The position numbers were made by a program, and so were the translations under genes. A DNA stretch of 64,000 bases from Streptomyces sp. NBC_01353 (lineage in GTDB: Bacteria > Actinomycetota > Actinomycetes > Streptomycetales > Streptomycetaceae), in contig NZ_CP108352.1 of the NCBI RefSeq assembly GCF_036237275.1, positions 6,448,001 through 6,512,000 on the forward strand. The letters are read 5' to 3'. The notes below the pieces were generated by a model that was not told the origin of the DNA, did no database searches, and saw only the letters and a list, made by a program, of their open reading frames with translations. How positions within the stretch are numbered: position 1 is the first letter of the stretch; each line of letters opens with the position of its first letter. Positions 1-6,903 of the stretch are shown here, one piece after another.

Positions 1-675
1 GTCCGCGACCGCCAGGTCCTCGAGGTGGCCCGCACCTTCGGCTACGTACGGGAGACCAACTACGGCGAGCTCTTCGAGGTACGGGTCGAGGCCGACCCCA
101 ACAACCTCGCCTTCACCGGCGCCCGCATCACCCCGCACACCGACAACCCCTACCGCGACCCGGTCCCCACCCTCCAGCTGCTGCACTGCCTCACCAACGC
201 TGCCCAGGGCGGCGACTCCGGCCTCGTCGACGGCTTCCACGCGGCGGCGCTGCTGCGCGCCGAGGACCCGGAGGCGTACGAGATCCTCACCCGCGTCCCC
301 GTGCCCTTCGCCTTCGCCGACGAGCGCACCGAACTCCGCGCCCACCGGCCGCTGATCGGCATCGACCCGGCCGGCCGGATCCGCGAGATCCGCTTCAACA
401 ACCGCTCCATCGGCACGCTGCGGCTGCCCGCCGATCTCCTCGACGCCTTCTACGCCGCCTACCGGCGCTTCGGCGACCTGCTGCTCCGCCCCGAGCTCCA
501 GCTGGACTTCCGGCTCACGCCCGGCGACTGCCTGATCTTCGACAACACCCGGCTGCTGCACGCCCGTACAGCCTTCGCCGAGTCAGGCGACCGCCACCTC
601 CAGGGCGCCTACGCCGACATCGACGGCCTCGCCTCCACCCTCGCCGTACTGCGCCGGGAGGAGAGCGCGAAGTGA
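1..675 (+). CDS. Fe(II)/2-oxoglutarate dioxygenase, TmpA/gamma-butyrobetaine hydroxylase type, 5' end missing
   Basis: The reading frame is open from base 1, so the start lies upstream of the window. What remains is the C-terminal part of a TauD/BBOX-fold dioxygenase. It has the iron-binding HTD motif (in TPHTDNP, about bases 136-147), the distal iron histidine in LLHART, and a following arginine in GDRHLQG that would bind 2-oxoglutarate. The stop overlaps the start of the HD-domain gene by 4 bases (GTGA), so the two are translationally coupled. In the known TmpA/TmpB pathway the first enzyme hydroxylates 2-(trimethylammonio)ethylphosphonate next to the phosphonate carbon and the HD partner then cleaves the C-P bond. 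The phosphonate-type transporter converging from the right supports this role. PhnY-like specificity for 2-aminoethylphosphonate, or true carnitine metabolism, remain alternatives. Confidence 0.85.
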   Translation, partial: VRDRQVLEVARTFGYVRETNYGELFEVRVEADPNNLAFTGARITPHTDNPYRDPVPTLQLLHCLTNAAQGGDSGLVDGFHAAALLRAEDPEAYEILTRVPVPFAFADERTELRAHRPLIGIDPAGRIREIRFNNRSIGTLRLPADLLDAFYAAYRRFGDLLLRPELQLDFRLTPGDCLIFDNTRLLHARTAFAESGDRHLQGAYADIDGLASTLAVLRREESAK

Positions 676-1220
676 ACCCCCTCGACACCCTCGCCGCCCT
701 CTTCGAAGGCGAAGGCGGCGCCGAGTACTTCGGCGAGGCCGTCACCCAGGCCGAGCACATGCTCCAGGCCGGCGCCCTCGCCGAGGCGGCCGGCGCCCCG
801 CCGCACCTGATCGCGGCCGCGCTTCTGCACGACGTCGGCCACTTCCAGGGGGCGGTCACCGGCCGCGACCTCATGGAGCACGGCACCGACAACCGGCACA
901 GCCACACCGGCGCCGACTGGCTCGACCAGTGGTTCGGTCCCGAAGTCACCGAGCCCGTACGGCTGCACGTGGCTGCCAAGCGTTACCTCTGTGCCGTCGA
1001 GCCCGGCTACTTCGACCTGCTCTCCGAGGCGTCCGTGCACACCCTCGCCGTCCAGGGCGGCCCGCTGACCGAGGCGCAGGTACGCACCTTCGAGGCGCAC
1101 CCGGGGGCCGCCGACGCCGTCGCCGTACGCCGCTGGGACGAACAGGCGAAGGACCCGGAGCTGCCGACCCCCGGCTTCGAGCACTTCCGGCCACTCCTGG
1201 CCGCGCTGCTCAAGAGCTGA
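672..1220 (+). CDS. HD-domain mixed-valent diiron oxygenase, TmpB/PhnZ type (C-P bond cleavage)
   Basis: Predicted 182-residue HD-domain oxygenase that would oxidatively cleave a 1-hydroxyphosphonate to a carboxylic acid plus phosphate. As I remember PhnZ, its iron and substrate residues are Y24, E27, H34, H58-D59, H62, H104, K108 and D161. Here Y19, E22, H29, H53-D54, H57, H99, K103 and D156 match with a constant offset of five, which is strong support. The remaining histidine (H80 in PhnZ) would be H76 or H78 in RHSHTG. The GTG start overlaps the upstream dioxygenase stop, so both are made from one message. Whether the substrate is the trimethylated (TmpB) or primary amine (PhnZ) hydroxyphosphonate cannot be read from sequence alone; the BBOX-like partner favours the former. 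Confidence 0.88.
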   Translation: MNPLDTLAALFEGEGGAEYFGEAVTQAEHMLQAGALAEAAGAPPHLIAAALLHDVGHFQGAVTGRDLMEHGTDNRHSHTGADWLDQWFGPEVTEPVRLHVAAKRYLCAVEPGYFDLLSEASVHTLAVQGGPLTEAQVRTFEAHPGAADAVAVRRWDEQAKDPELPTPGFEHFRPLLAALLKS

Positions 1221-1259
1221 GTACGGACTCGGGAGGCACGTGAGTACGGGGCAGGCGGT

Positions 1260-2015
1260 TCAGGAGCCGAGCCGTCTGCCCAGGGCGCTCGTCCCCGTCG
1301 AACTCTGCATCGTGAACGCCACGGTCCCCGGCAGATAGCGGTCCTGCGACCACTCCACCGGCGCCCCCGTCGGGTCGGTGGAGTGCCGTCGCTCCCGCAG
1401 CAGCGACTCCCCGGCCCGGCAGCCGAGCAGCTCCGCGTCGTCGGCGTCGGCAGGCACCAGGTCGATGGTGTGCCGGGCGTCGACGAACAGCACGCCGTGC
1501 AGCTCCAGTTGCTCCGAGTGCGAGACCGTGTCCAGCGGCATCCGGGCCACCAGCTCCCCGATCCACTCCGGATACGTCGTACGCTCCACCATCACCGGCG
1601 TGCCCGCGAGCGTCCGCAGCCGCCGCACCCGGTAGACCGGCGATCCCTCTTCGACGCGCAGCTTCTCGGCCTCCTCCGCGTCCGCGGGGACCCGGTCGAC
1701 GGCCACGATCCGGCCCCCGGGCTCCTCCCCGAGCGAGCGCGCCCAGCGTGTGAACGAGCGCAGCTCGCCGAAGCTGTGCAGCCGGGGCCCGCCGAGCACC
1801 ACCCGGCGCGAACCGCGCCGCGAGGTGATCAGCCCGTCGGTCCGCAGCGCGGCGAGCGCCTGGCGGACCGTGCCCCTGGACACGCCGTAACGACGGGCCA
1901 GTTCGTCCTCGGCGGGCAGCTTCGCCCCCGAGCCGTACTCGCCCGCCGTGATGGCGGTCCGCAGGTCGGCGGCGACCTTCAGATACAGCGGTGTCCTGCC
2001 CCGTGCCTCACTCAC
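1260..2015 (-). CDS. GntR/HutC-family repressor with UTRA ligand-binding domain (PhnF-like)
   Basis: 251 residues. The N-terminal winged helix-turn-helix (about 10-75, with LPAEDELARRYGVSRGTVRQA) is typical GntR. The C-terminal half (about 95-245) is a UTRA effector-binding domain, with the PVYRVRRLRTLAGTPVMVERTTYP segment characteristic of the HutC subfamily. It is the last gene of the leftward phosphonate transport operon, 25 bases after the HAD gene start, and converges on the HD oxygenase gene with 39 bases between. The PhnF subgroup of this family regulates phosphonate genes. I infer that it controls the transporter operon through the palindrome at 6766-6790, and possibly the dioxygenase operon, whose promoter lies outside the window. 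Confidence 0.88.
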   Translation of the reverse strand: MSEARGRTPLYLKVAADLRTAITAGEYGSGAKLPAEDELARRYGVSRGTVRQALAALRTDGLITSRRGSRRVVLGGPRLHSFGELRSFTRWARSLGEEPGGRIVAVDRVPADAEEAEKLRVEEGSPVYRVRRLRTLAGTPVMVERTTYPEWIGELVARMPLDTVSHSEQLELHGVLFVDARHTIDLVPADADDAELLGCRAGESLLRERRHSTDPTGAPVEWSQDRYLPGTVAFTMQSSTGTSALGRRLGS

Positions 2016-2040
2016 AGGCCCACCCTGTCATGCCCCGTGC

Positions 2041-2694
2041 TCACCGGACCAGGGAGATCAACAGCTCGGGGTCCACCTCGGTCAACGAGCCCGCCAGCGT
2101 GACGCCTTCGGTGCCGGCGAAGTCCTCCAGCGGCTCCGTCGACGGCACGGCGAGCACCCGGCAGCCCGCGGCGACCGCCGAGGCGACTCCCGTCGGACTG
2201 TCCTCGACGGCCACGCACCGCGCCGGTTCGGCGCCGAGCGCCACCGCCGCCGCCAGATAGGGATCGGGCTCCGGCTTCGTCCGTACGGTGTCCTCGGCGC
2301 CGAACAGCGCGTCGAAGCGGTGCCCGTCCAAGGTGCTCGCGACCTGGGCGACGACCGCCCGCGGCGATGCCGACACCAGCGCCGTCGGCACCCGGCGCGC
2401 GCGCAGCGCGGCCAGCAGCCGCAGCGCGCCCGGCCGGGGCGCCGCGGCCACCGCCAGCCGCGCGGCGAAGTCCGCGCCCAACTCGGCCGCGAGTTCCGCC
2501 GCCGGGGCCTCCAGGTGCTCCTGGAGCATGGCCGCCGTGTCCTCCACCGAGCGCCCCGTCACCGCCGTACGGCGCTCGGCGTCCAGGCTGCGGCCCCGGC
2601 GCACGGCCGCCGCCCGCACCACGTCCAGCCAGACGCCCTCGGTGTCGACGAGCGTCCCGTCCATGTCGAAGAGGACCGCCTGCAGCCCGGTCAC
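2041..2694 (-). CDS. HAD-superfamily hydrolase (beta-phosphoglucomutase-like)
   Basis: 217 residues starting at a GTG that overlaps the ATPase gene stop (GTGA). HAD motif I is FDMDGTLVDTEG (nucleophile D10, acid D12), motif II serine is in ALVSASPRA, motif III lysine in VRTKPEPDPYL and motif IV acids in VAVEDSPTGV. This is the full set of a phosphomonoesterase or phosphomutase. Phosphonatase (PhnX) has alanine where this protein has the second aspartate, so it is probably not the C-P hydrolase. It might dephosphorylate a side product or act on an imported phosphorylated compound. An upstream in-frame extension is possible, but it would lie inside the ATPase gene and encodes no recognisable sequence. 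Confidence 0.85.
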   Translation of the reverse strand: MTGLQAVLFDMDGTLVDTEGVWLDVVRAAAVRRGRSLDAERRTAVTGRSVEDTAAMLQEHLEAPAAELAAELGADFAARLAVAAAPRPGALRLLAALRARRVPTALVSASPRAVVAQVASTLDGHRFDALFGAEDTVRTKPEPDPYLAAAVALGAEPARCVAVEDSPTGVASAVAAGCRVLAVPSTEPLEDFAGTEGVTLAGSLTEVDPELLISLVR

Positions 2695-3758
2695 GCCGCG
2701 CCGTCCCAGGAGGCGAGGAGCACCGGCCGCTGCCGCGGAGTGACGGTGACGGCCGCGCCCGGGGCCAACTCGGCGGCCGTGTGCGTGGCAACGTCCGCCT
2801 TGACGTCCGTACCGTCGGGCAGGGTGATCCGCAGCCGGGTCGTCGGGCCGTGGAACGCGGAGCCGGTGACATGGGCGCAGCCGCCCGCCGTCACCTCCAG
2901 CGCCTCCGGCCGCAGCAGCACCCGTACGTCTCCCGTACCGCCCGGCCCCTCGACCGGCAGCCGGGCGCCGAGCACCTCCACCACGTCGCCGCCGACGACC
3001 CGACCGGGGACCCGGTTCATGGTGCCGACGAACTCGGCGACGAAGCCCGTCGCCGGACGCTCGTACAGCTCCGTCGGAGAGGCGCACTGCTCCAGCCGGC
3101 CGCCGTTCATCACCGCGACCCGGTCGGCCATCGAAAGCGCCTCCTCCTGGTCGTGGGTGACGAACACCGTGGTGATGCCCAACTCCAGCTGGAGCCGGCG
3201 GATCTCCTCCCGCAGCGTCAGCCGCACCCGCGCGTCGAGCGCCGACAGAGGCTCGTCGAGCAGCAGCAGCCGGGGCCGGAGCGCGAGCGCGCGGGCCAGC
3301 GCGACCCGCTGCTGCTGACCGCCGGAGAGCTGGTGCGGGAAGCGGTCGCCGTGACCGGCCAGACCGACGAGTTCGAGCAGCTCGGCCGCGCGTGCCCGCC
3401 GCTCGGCGGCCCGCACCTTGCGCATCCGCAGCCCGAAGGCCACGTTGTCGACCGCCGTGAGATGCGGGAACAGGCTGTACGACTGGAACACCATCGCCGT
3501 GTCACGGCGGTCGGCGGGCACCGGCACGATGTTCTCGCCGTCGAGCAGCACCTGGCCCGCGTCGGGCTGCTCGAAGCCGGCCAGCACGCGCAGCGCGGTC
3601 GTCTTGCCGCAGCCGGACGGGCCGAGCAGCGCGAGGAGTTCGCCGGGGGCGACATCGAGATCGAGGCCGTCGAGCGCCACGGCGGAGCCGAAGGACCGGC
3701 GCAGGCCACGGATCTTCAGAGCGGCGCCGGTGCGTACCGGCTGGTCGAGCACGGTCAT
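2691..3758 (-). CDS. ABC transporter ATP-binding protein, phosphonate/2-aminoethylphosphonate type (PhnT-like)
   Basis: 355-residue CUT1-like ATPase that would energise uptake through the two permeases encoded just upstream. It contains Walker A (GPSGCGKTTALRVLAG), Q-loop, signature LSGGQQQRVALARAL, Walker B LLLLDEPLSALD and the H-loop (VTHDQEEALSMAD). A C-terminal TOBE-like region spans about 265-350. The ATG at 3758 overlaps the permease stop (ATGA) and has an AGGAAAG ribosome site 7 bases upstream, which decides the start over a longer in-frame extension. The ferric-iron/2-AEP transporter families share this ATPase type, so substrate is inferred from the neighbouring phosphonate oxygenases. 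Confidence 0.9.
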   Translation of the reverse strand: MTVLDQPVRTGAALKIRGLRRSFGSAVALDGLDLDVAPGELLALLGPSGCGKTTALRVLAGFEQPDAGQVLLDGENIVPVPADRRDTAMVFQSYSLFPHLTAVDNVAFGLRMRKVRAAERRARAAELLELVGLAGHGDRFPHQLSGGQQQRVALARALALRPRLLLLDEPLSALDARVRLTLREEIRRLQLELGITTVFVTHDQEEALSMADRVAVMNGGRLEQCASPTELYERPATGFVAEFVGTMNRVPGRVVGGDVVEVLGARLPVEGPGGTGDVRVLLRPEALEVTAGGCAHVTGSAFHGPTTRLRITLPDGTDVKADVATHTAAELAPGAAVTVTPRQRPVLLASWDGAA

Positions 3759-4588
3759 CGGGAGGTCTTTCCTTCGGAAGTACGGGAAGAGCGCGGTGTA
3801 CGGCGGCGGTTGCCCACGGTCGTCAGGGCCAGCAGCAGCACCCAGGTCAGCAGCAGACTCAGCAGCGACACGGCCACCGAGAGCCGGGCGTCCGAGCCGG
3901 AGGCCTGCACGATCCACACCGCGAAGGGCTGGAAGCCGAGCAGCGAGGCGACCGTGAACTCGCCGAGGACCAGCGCCAGTGTCAGGAACGAGGCGTTCAG
4001 CAGCCCACCGCGCAGATTGGGCAGCAGGGCGGAGACGAGCGCCCGAGGCCAGGACGCCCCGCAGTCACGCGCGGCCTCCACCAGGGTGCGGACGTCCACG
4101 GAGCGCAGCCCCGCGTCGAGCGCCCGGTAGACGAAGGGCAGCGCCATCACGGCGTACGCGAGGACGAGGACGACGGGGAAGTCCGGGTTCTGCACGGCCA
4201 CGAAGGTCTGGTACAGCGGGGTCGTGGACAGTTTCTCCGGGCCCCAGCGCAGCACGGTCCCGAGACCGGCGGTCAGCGCCACGGGCGGCACCACCAGCGG
4301 CAGCGTGCACACGATCTCCAGGACCGGCCGCAGCCGGGGTGCCGAGAGCCGGGCCGCGACCGCCGCGGGGATCGTGATCAGCAGCACGAGGGCGACGGTC
4401 GCCGCCGCCAGCCCGAGCGACAGCAGCAGACTGCCGCTGAAACCGGGCGCCGCGAAGATGCGGGTGTACGAGGAGAGGGTGAGCCCCTGCCCGGGGACGT
4501 CCACGGTGAAGACGGCGGAGGCGAGCAGCGGGACGAGGAAGTAGACCCCGGCGAGCAGCAGCACCAGGGGACGTCCTAGGCGAGCCAT
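3755..4588 (-). CDS. ABC transporter permease (PhnV-like)
   Basis: 277-residue inner-membrane permease with about six hydrophobic helices and the binding-protein-dependent transport signature EAARDCGASWPRALVSALLPNLRG cytoplasmic loop (EAA motif) near residues 170-190. It starts at ATG 4588, inside the end of the preceding permease gene, and its stop overlaps the ATPase start, so the transporter genes are tightly coupled. The strongly hydrophobic start MARLGRPLVLLLAG makes this the natural start. It pairs with the upstream permease to form the channel heterodimer for the imported phosphonate. Confidence 0.88.
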   Translation of the reverse strand: MARLGRPLVLLLAGVYFLVPLLASAVFTVDVPGQGLTLSSYTRIFAAPGFSGSLLLSLGLAAATVALVLLITIPAAVAARLSAPRLRPVLEIVCTLPLVVPPVALTAGLGTVLRWGPEKLSTTPLYQTFVAVQNPDFPVVLVLAYAVMALPFVYRALDAGLRSVDVRTLVEAARDCGASWPRALVSALLPNLRGGLLNASFLTLALVLGEFTVASLLGFQPFAVWIVQASGSDARLSVAVSLLSLLLTWVLLLALTTVGNRRRTPRSSRTSEGKTSR

Positions 4589-5571
4589 CGGGTGCTCCTT
4601 CGCTGGAGGGGGAGGTGGACGGCCATCACGAGGACCGCGACCACGACCATGTCGAGGCTCAGCGCGAGCGCCACGTTCTCCTGGCCGACCAGGACGTTGC
4701 CGGAGAGCGCGTCGGCGATCTGCAGCGTCACCAGCGGCACGGAGCTGCCGACCATCGCGGCGGCCGTCGCGTACGCGGCGAACGCGCTGCCGAAGAGCAG
4801 CACGAACCCGCCCAGGAGGGACGGCAGCAGCACCGGAAGGCCCACATGGCGCCAGTACTGCCACGCCGAGGCGCCGCAGTCGCGGGCCGCCTCCCTCCAC
4901 TGGACGCGCAGTCCGTCGAGCGCGGGCGCCACGGTCAGCACCATCAGCGGGACCAGGAAGTACAGGTAGGTCAGGGCGAGGCCCCAGAAGCTGTACAGCG
5001 ACCAGCCGTGCTCGCCGAGGCCCAGACGCGTGGTGAGCACGCCGGCGTTGCCGAGGGTGGCGACGAACGCGAAGGCGAGCGGTACACCACCGAAGTTGGC
5101 GAGCACCCCGGAAGCCGTGAGGACGGCCTCGCGCAGCGCCCGGCCGCGCGAGGAGACCACGGCCTGGGCGAGGAGCAGCCCGAAGAGGGTGCCGCCCGCC
5201 GCGGTGAGCGCGGACAGCTCGATGCTGCCGAGCAGGGCGGTGCGGTAGGCGCCGTCGACCGACCGGGTCACGTTGTCGAGGCCGTACCCGCCGTCGGCGA
5301 CGGTGAAGGCGCCGTCGGCCATCGCGAGCGCAGGCAGCCCGAAGGCGATGCCGACGACGAGGAAGAGCGGCAGGGCCGCGAGCCGGCCGCCGGGGCGCAG
5401 GCGGCGCCGGGCCCGACGCGCGGGGGCGGTGGCGGCCGGGGCCGCGGGGGAGCCGCCTGTCATGGGGGAACCGGCGGTCCCGGTCGTCCCGGGGCCGGCG
5501 CCCGCCGGGGCCACCCGCGCGTCCTGCGCGCGGGTGGCCCCGGGCGGGGCGGTGGAGGAGTGCGAAGTCAT
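4576..5571 (-). CDS. ABC transporter permease (PhnU-like)
   Basis: 331 residues. After a long Ala/Pro/Gly/Thr-rich cytoplasmic N-terminus (about 1-60), six predicted membrane helices follow, with the EAA loop EAARDCGASAWQYWRHVGLPVLLP near residue 235. Its stop lies 13 bases inside the second permease gene and its start is 7 bases after the binding-protein stop. The N-terminal extension is low complexity. An internal ATG at codon 37 is an alternative start, though the spacing to the upstream gene favours 5571. Predicted to act with the second permease in uptake of a phosphonate such as 2-aminoethylphosphonate or its trimethyl derivative. Confidence 0.86.
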   Translation of the reverse strand: MTSHSSTAPPGATRAQDARVAPAGAGPGTTGTAGSPMTGGSPAAPAATAPARRARRRLRPGGRLAALPLFLVVGIAFGLPALAMADGAFTVADGGYGLDNVTRSVDGAYRTALLGSIELSALTAAGGTLFGLLLAQAVVSSRGRALREAVLTASGVLANFGGVPLAFAFVATLGNAGVLTTRLGLGEHGWSLYSFWGLALTYLYFLVPLMVLTVAPALDGLRVQWREAARDCGASAWQYWRHVGLPVLLPSLLGGFVLLFGSAFAAYATAAAMVGSSVPLVTLQIADALSGNVLVGQENVALALSLDMVVVAVLVMAVHLPLQRRSTRWLA

Positions 5572-5578
5572 CGCCGGG

Positions 5579-6730
5579 TCACCCGGAGACGGCCGCGGCC
5601 CAGCCCTGCGACAGGGTCTCCTTGGCCTTGGACGTCTGCTGCTCGGTGGGGAACTTCGGGGTGCCCGTGACCTTCGGCAGCGCCGCGGCGGCCGCCTTGT
5701 CGAGCGTGCCGTCGGCCTCCATGGCCGGCATCAGCACGGGCCGGGCGTGGCCCTTCAGCCACAGGTTCTGTCCTTCGGCGCTGTAGAGGTACTCCTGCCA
5801 CAGCCGGGCGGCCGCCGGGTGCGGGGCGTCCTTGTTGATCGCCTGCGAGTAGAACTGGGCGTAGACGCCGTCGGTGGGCACGGCGACCTTCCAGTCGATG
5901 CCCTTGGAGGCGAACTGCTCGGCGTAGCCGGCGTTCAGGTAGTCCCAGTCGATGGAGATGGGCGTCTCGCCCTTCTCGACCGTGGCGGGGGTCGACTCGA
6001 CCGGGTTGTAGTTGCCGTTCTTCTTCAGCTTGCCGAAGAAGTCGATGCCCGGCTGGATGTCGTCGAACGAACCGCCGTCGGCCAGCGCTGCCGCGTAGAC
6101 GCCACCGAAGGCCGAGCCCGACTTGGTCGGGTTGCCGTTGAGGGCGACCTGGCCCTTGTACTCGGGCTTGAGCAGATCGGCGAAGGTCTGCGGGCAGACC
6201 TTGACCCGCTTGGCGTCGCACCCGATGGAGACGTAGCCGCCGTAGTCGTTGAACCAGCGGCCCTGCGCGTCGCGCTGCGTCTCGGGGATCTTGTCGAAGG
6301 CGGCGACCTTGTACGGCGCGGTCAGCCCCTGCTCGCCGGCGGCCTGGGCGAAGGAGGCGCCGAGGTCGAGCACGTCGGGCGCGCGGTCCTGGCCCTTGCG
6401 GGACTTGACCGCGTTGATCTCGTCCTGGCTGGAGCCGTCGGGGTTCTCGACGGTCACCTTGATGCCGTACTTCGCGGTGAAGCCGTCGATGATCGAGCCG
6501 TAGTTGGCCCAGTCGCGGGGGATGGCGATCGCGTTGAGCGTGCCCTCCTTCTTCGCGGCGGCGACCAGGGCGTCCATGCCACCGGCGTCGGCGGCGGAGG
6601 TCGCGGTGGCGAGGCTCTTCCCGTCGGCGCCCGCGGTGCCCTTCGTGGGGGCGGCGCCGCAGGCGGTGAGGGTCAGGGCGGTCAGGCCGAGGGCGCCGAC
6701 GAGGGCGGCGGCGCGGGCAGCGGAGGTCAC
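5579..6730 (-). CDS. ABC transporter substrate-binding lipoprotein (2-aminoethylphosphonate/iron family)
   Basis: 383 residues with a lipoprotein signal peptide ending in the lipobox LTAC. The mature protein is an extracytoplasmic type II periplasmic-binding fold of the COG1840 group, which includes ferric-iron and 2-aminoethylphosphonate binders (about residue 60 onward, starting MDALVAAAKKEGTLNAIAI). The GTG at 6730 is chosen because GGAG lies 5 bases upstream and the signal peptide begins directly after it. A longer in-frame start at 6787 would put the signal peptide out of position and overlap the operator. First gene of the transporter operon. The paired tyrosines used by ferric binders are not obvious, and the context argues for a phosphonate ligand. 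Confidence 0.86.
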   Translation of the reverse strand: MTSAARAAALVGALGLTALTLTACGAAPTKGTAGADGKSLATATSAADAGGMDALVAAAKKEGTLNAIAIPRDWANYGSIIDGFTAKYGIKVTVENPDGSSQDEINAVKSRKGQDRAPDVLDLGASFAQAAGEQGLTAPYKVAAFDKIPETQRDAQGRWFNDYGGYVSIGCDAKRVKVCPQTFADLLKPEYKGQVALNGNPTKSGSAFGGVYAAALADGGSFDDIQPGIDFFGKLKKNGNYNPVESTPATVEKGETPISIDWDYLNAGYAEQFASKGIDWKVAVPTDGVYAQFYSQAINKDAPHPAAARLWQEYLYSAEGQNLWLKGHARPVLMPAMEADGTLDKAAAAALPKVTGTPKFPTEQQTSKAKETLSQGWAAAVSG

Positions 6731-6765
6731 GCGTACTCCATGGGGGAAGGGGAGCGAGGCCAAGA

Positions 6766-6790
6766 TGTATGAACAACTGTTGTCCATACA
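6766..6790. promoter_or_regulatory. Predicted GntR/UTRA operator in front of the phosphonate transporter operon
   Basis: A 25-base near-perfect palindrome with arms TGTATG-ACAAC and GTTGT-CATACA. Only the centre and one pair per arm break symmetry. It lies 36-60 bases upstream of the binding-protein start codon. Each half also contains a shorter palindrome, TTGTCCATACAA (6780-6791) and its counterpart, which resembles the TTGTATANACAA-type sites of HutC-family GntR regulators. A weak -35/-10 pair (TTGTAT, 16 bases, TACATC, reading leftward) would place the palindrome across the promoter core. Binding by the regulator at 1260-2015 is inference. Confidence 0.65.
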
Positions 6791-6903
6791 ACTCCTGCAT
6801 TACGGGGGGTCCCGATGTCCCGTCGGTGAACGCGAGGAGAAGCCCGCCCTGCGATTCCCCGGCGGATCGGGGTGTTCGACCCGCCCCGCCCGTGCTGCCG
6901 TGA

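Noticed and set aside
2041-2694. Phosphonatase (phnX)
   Set aside because: Motif I has the second aspartate of phosphatases and mutases, not the alanine of phosphonatase.
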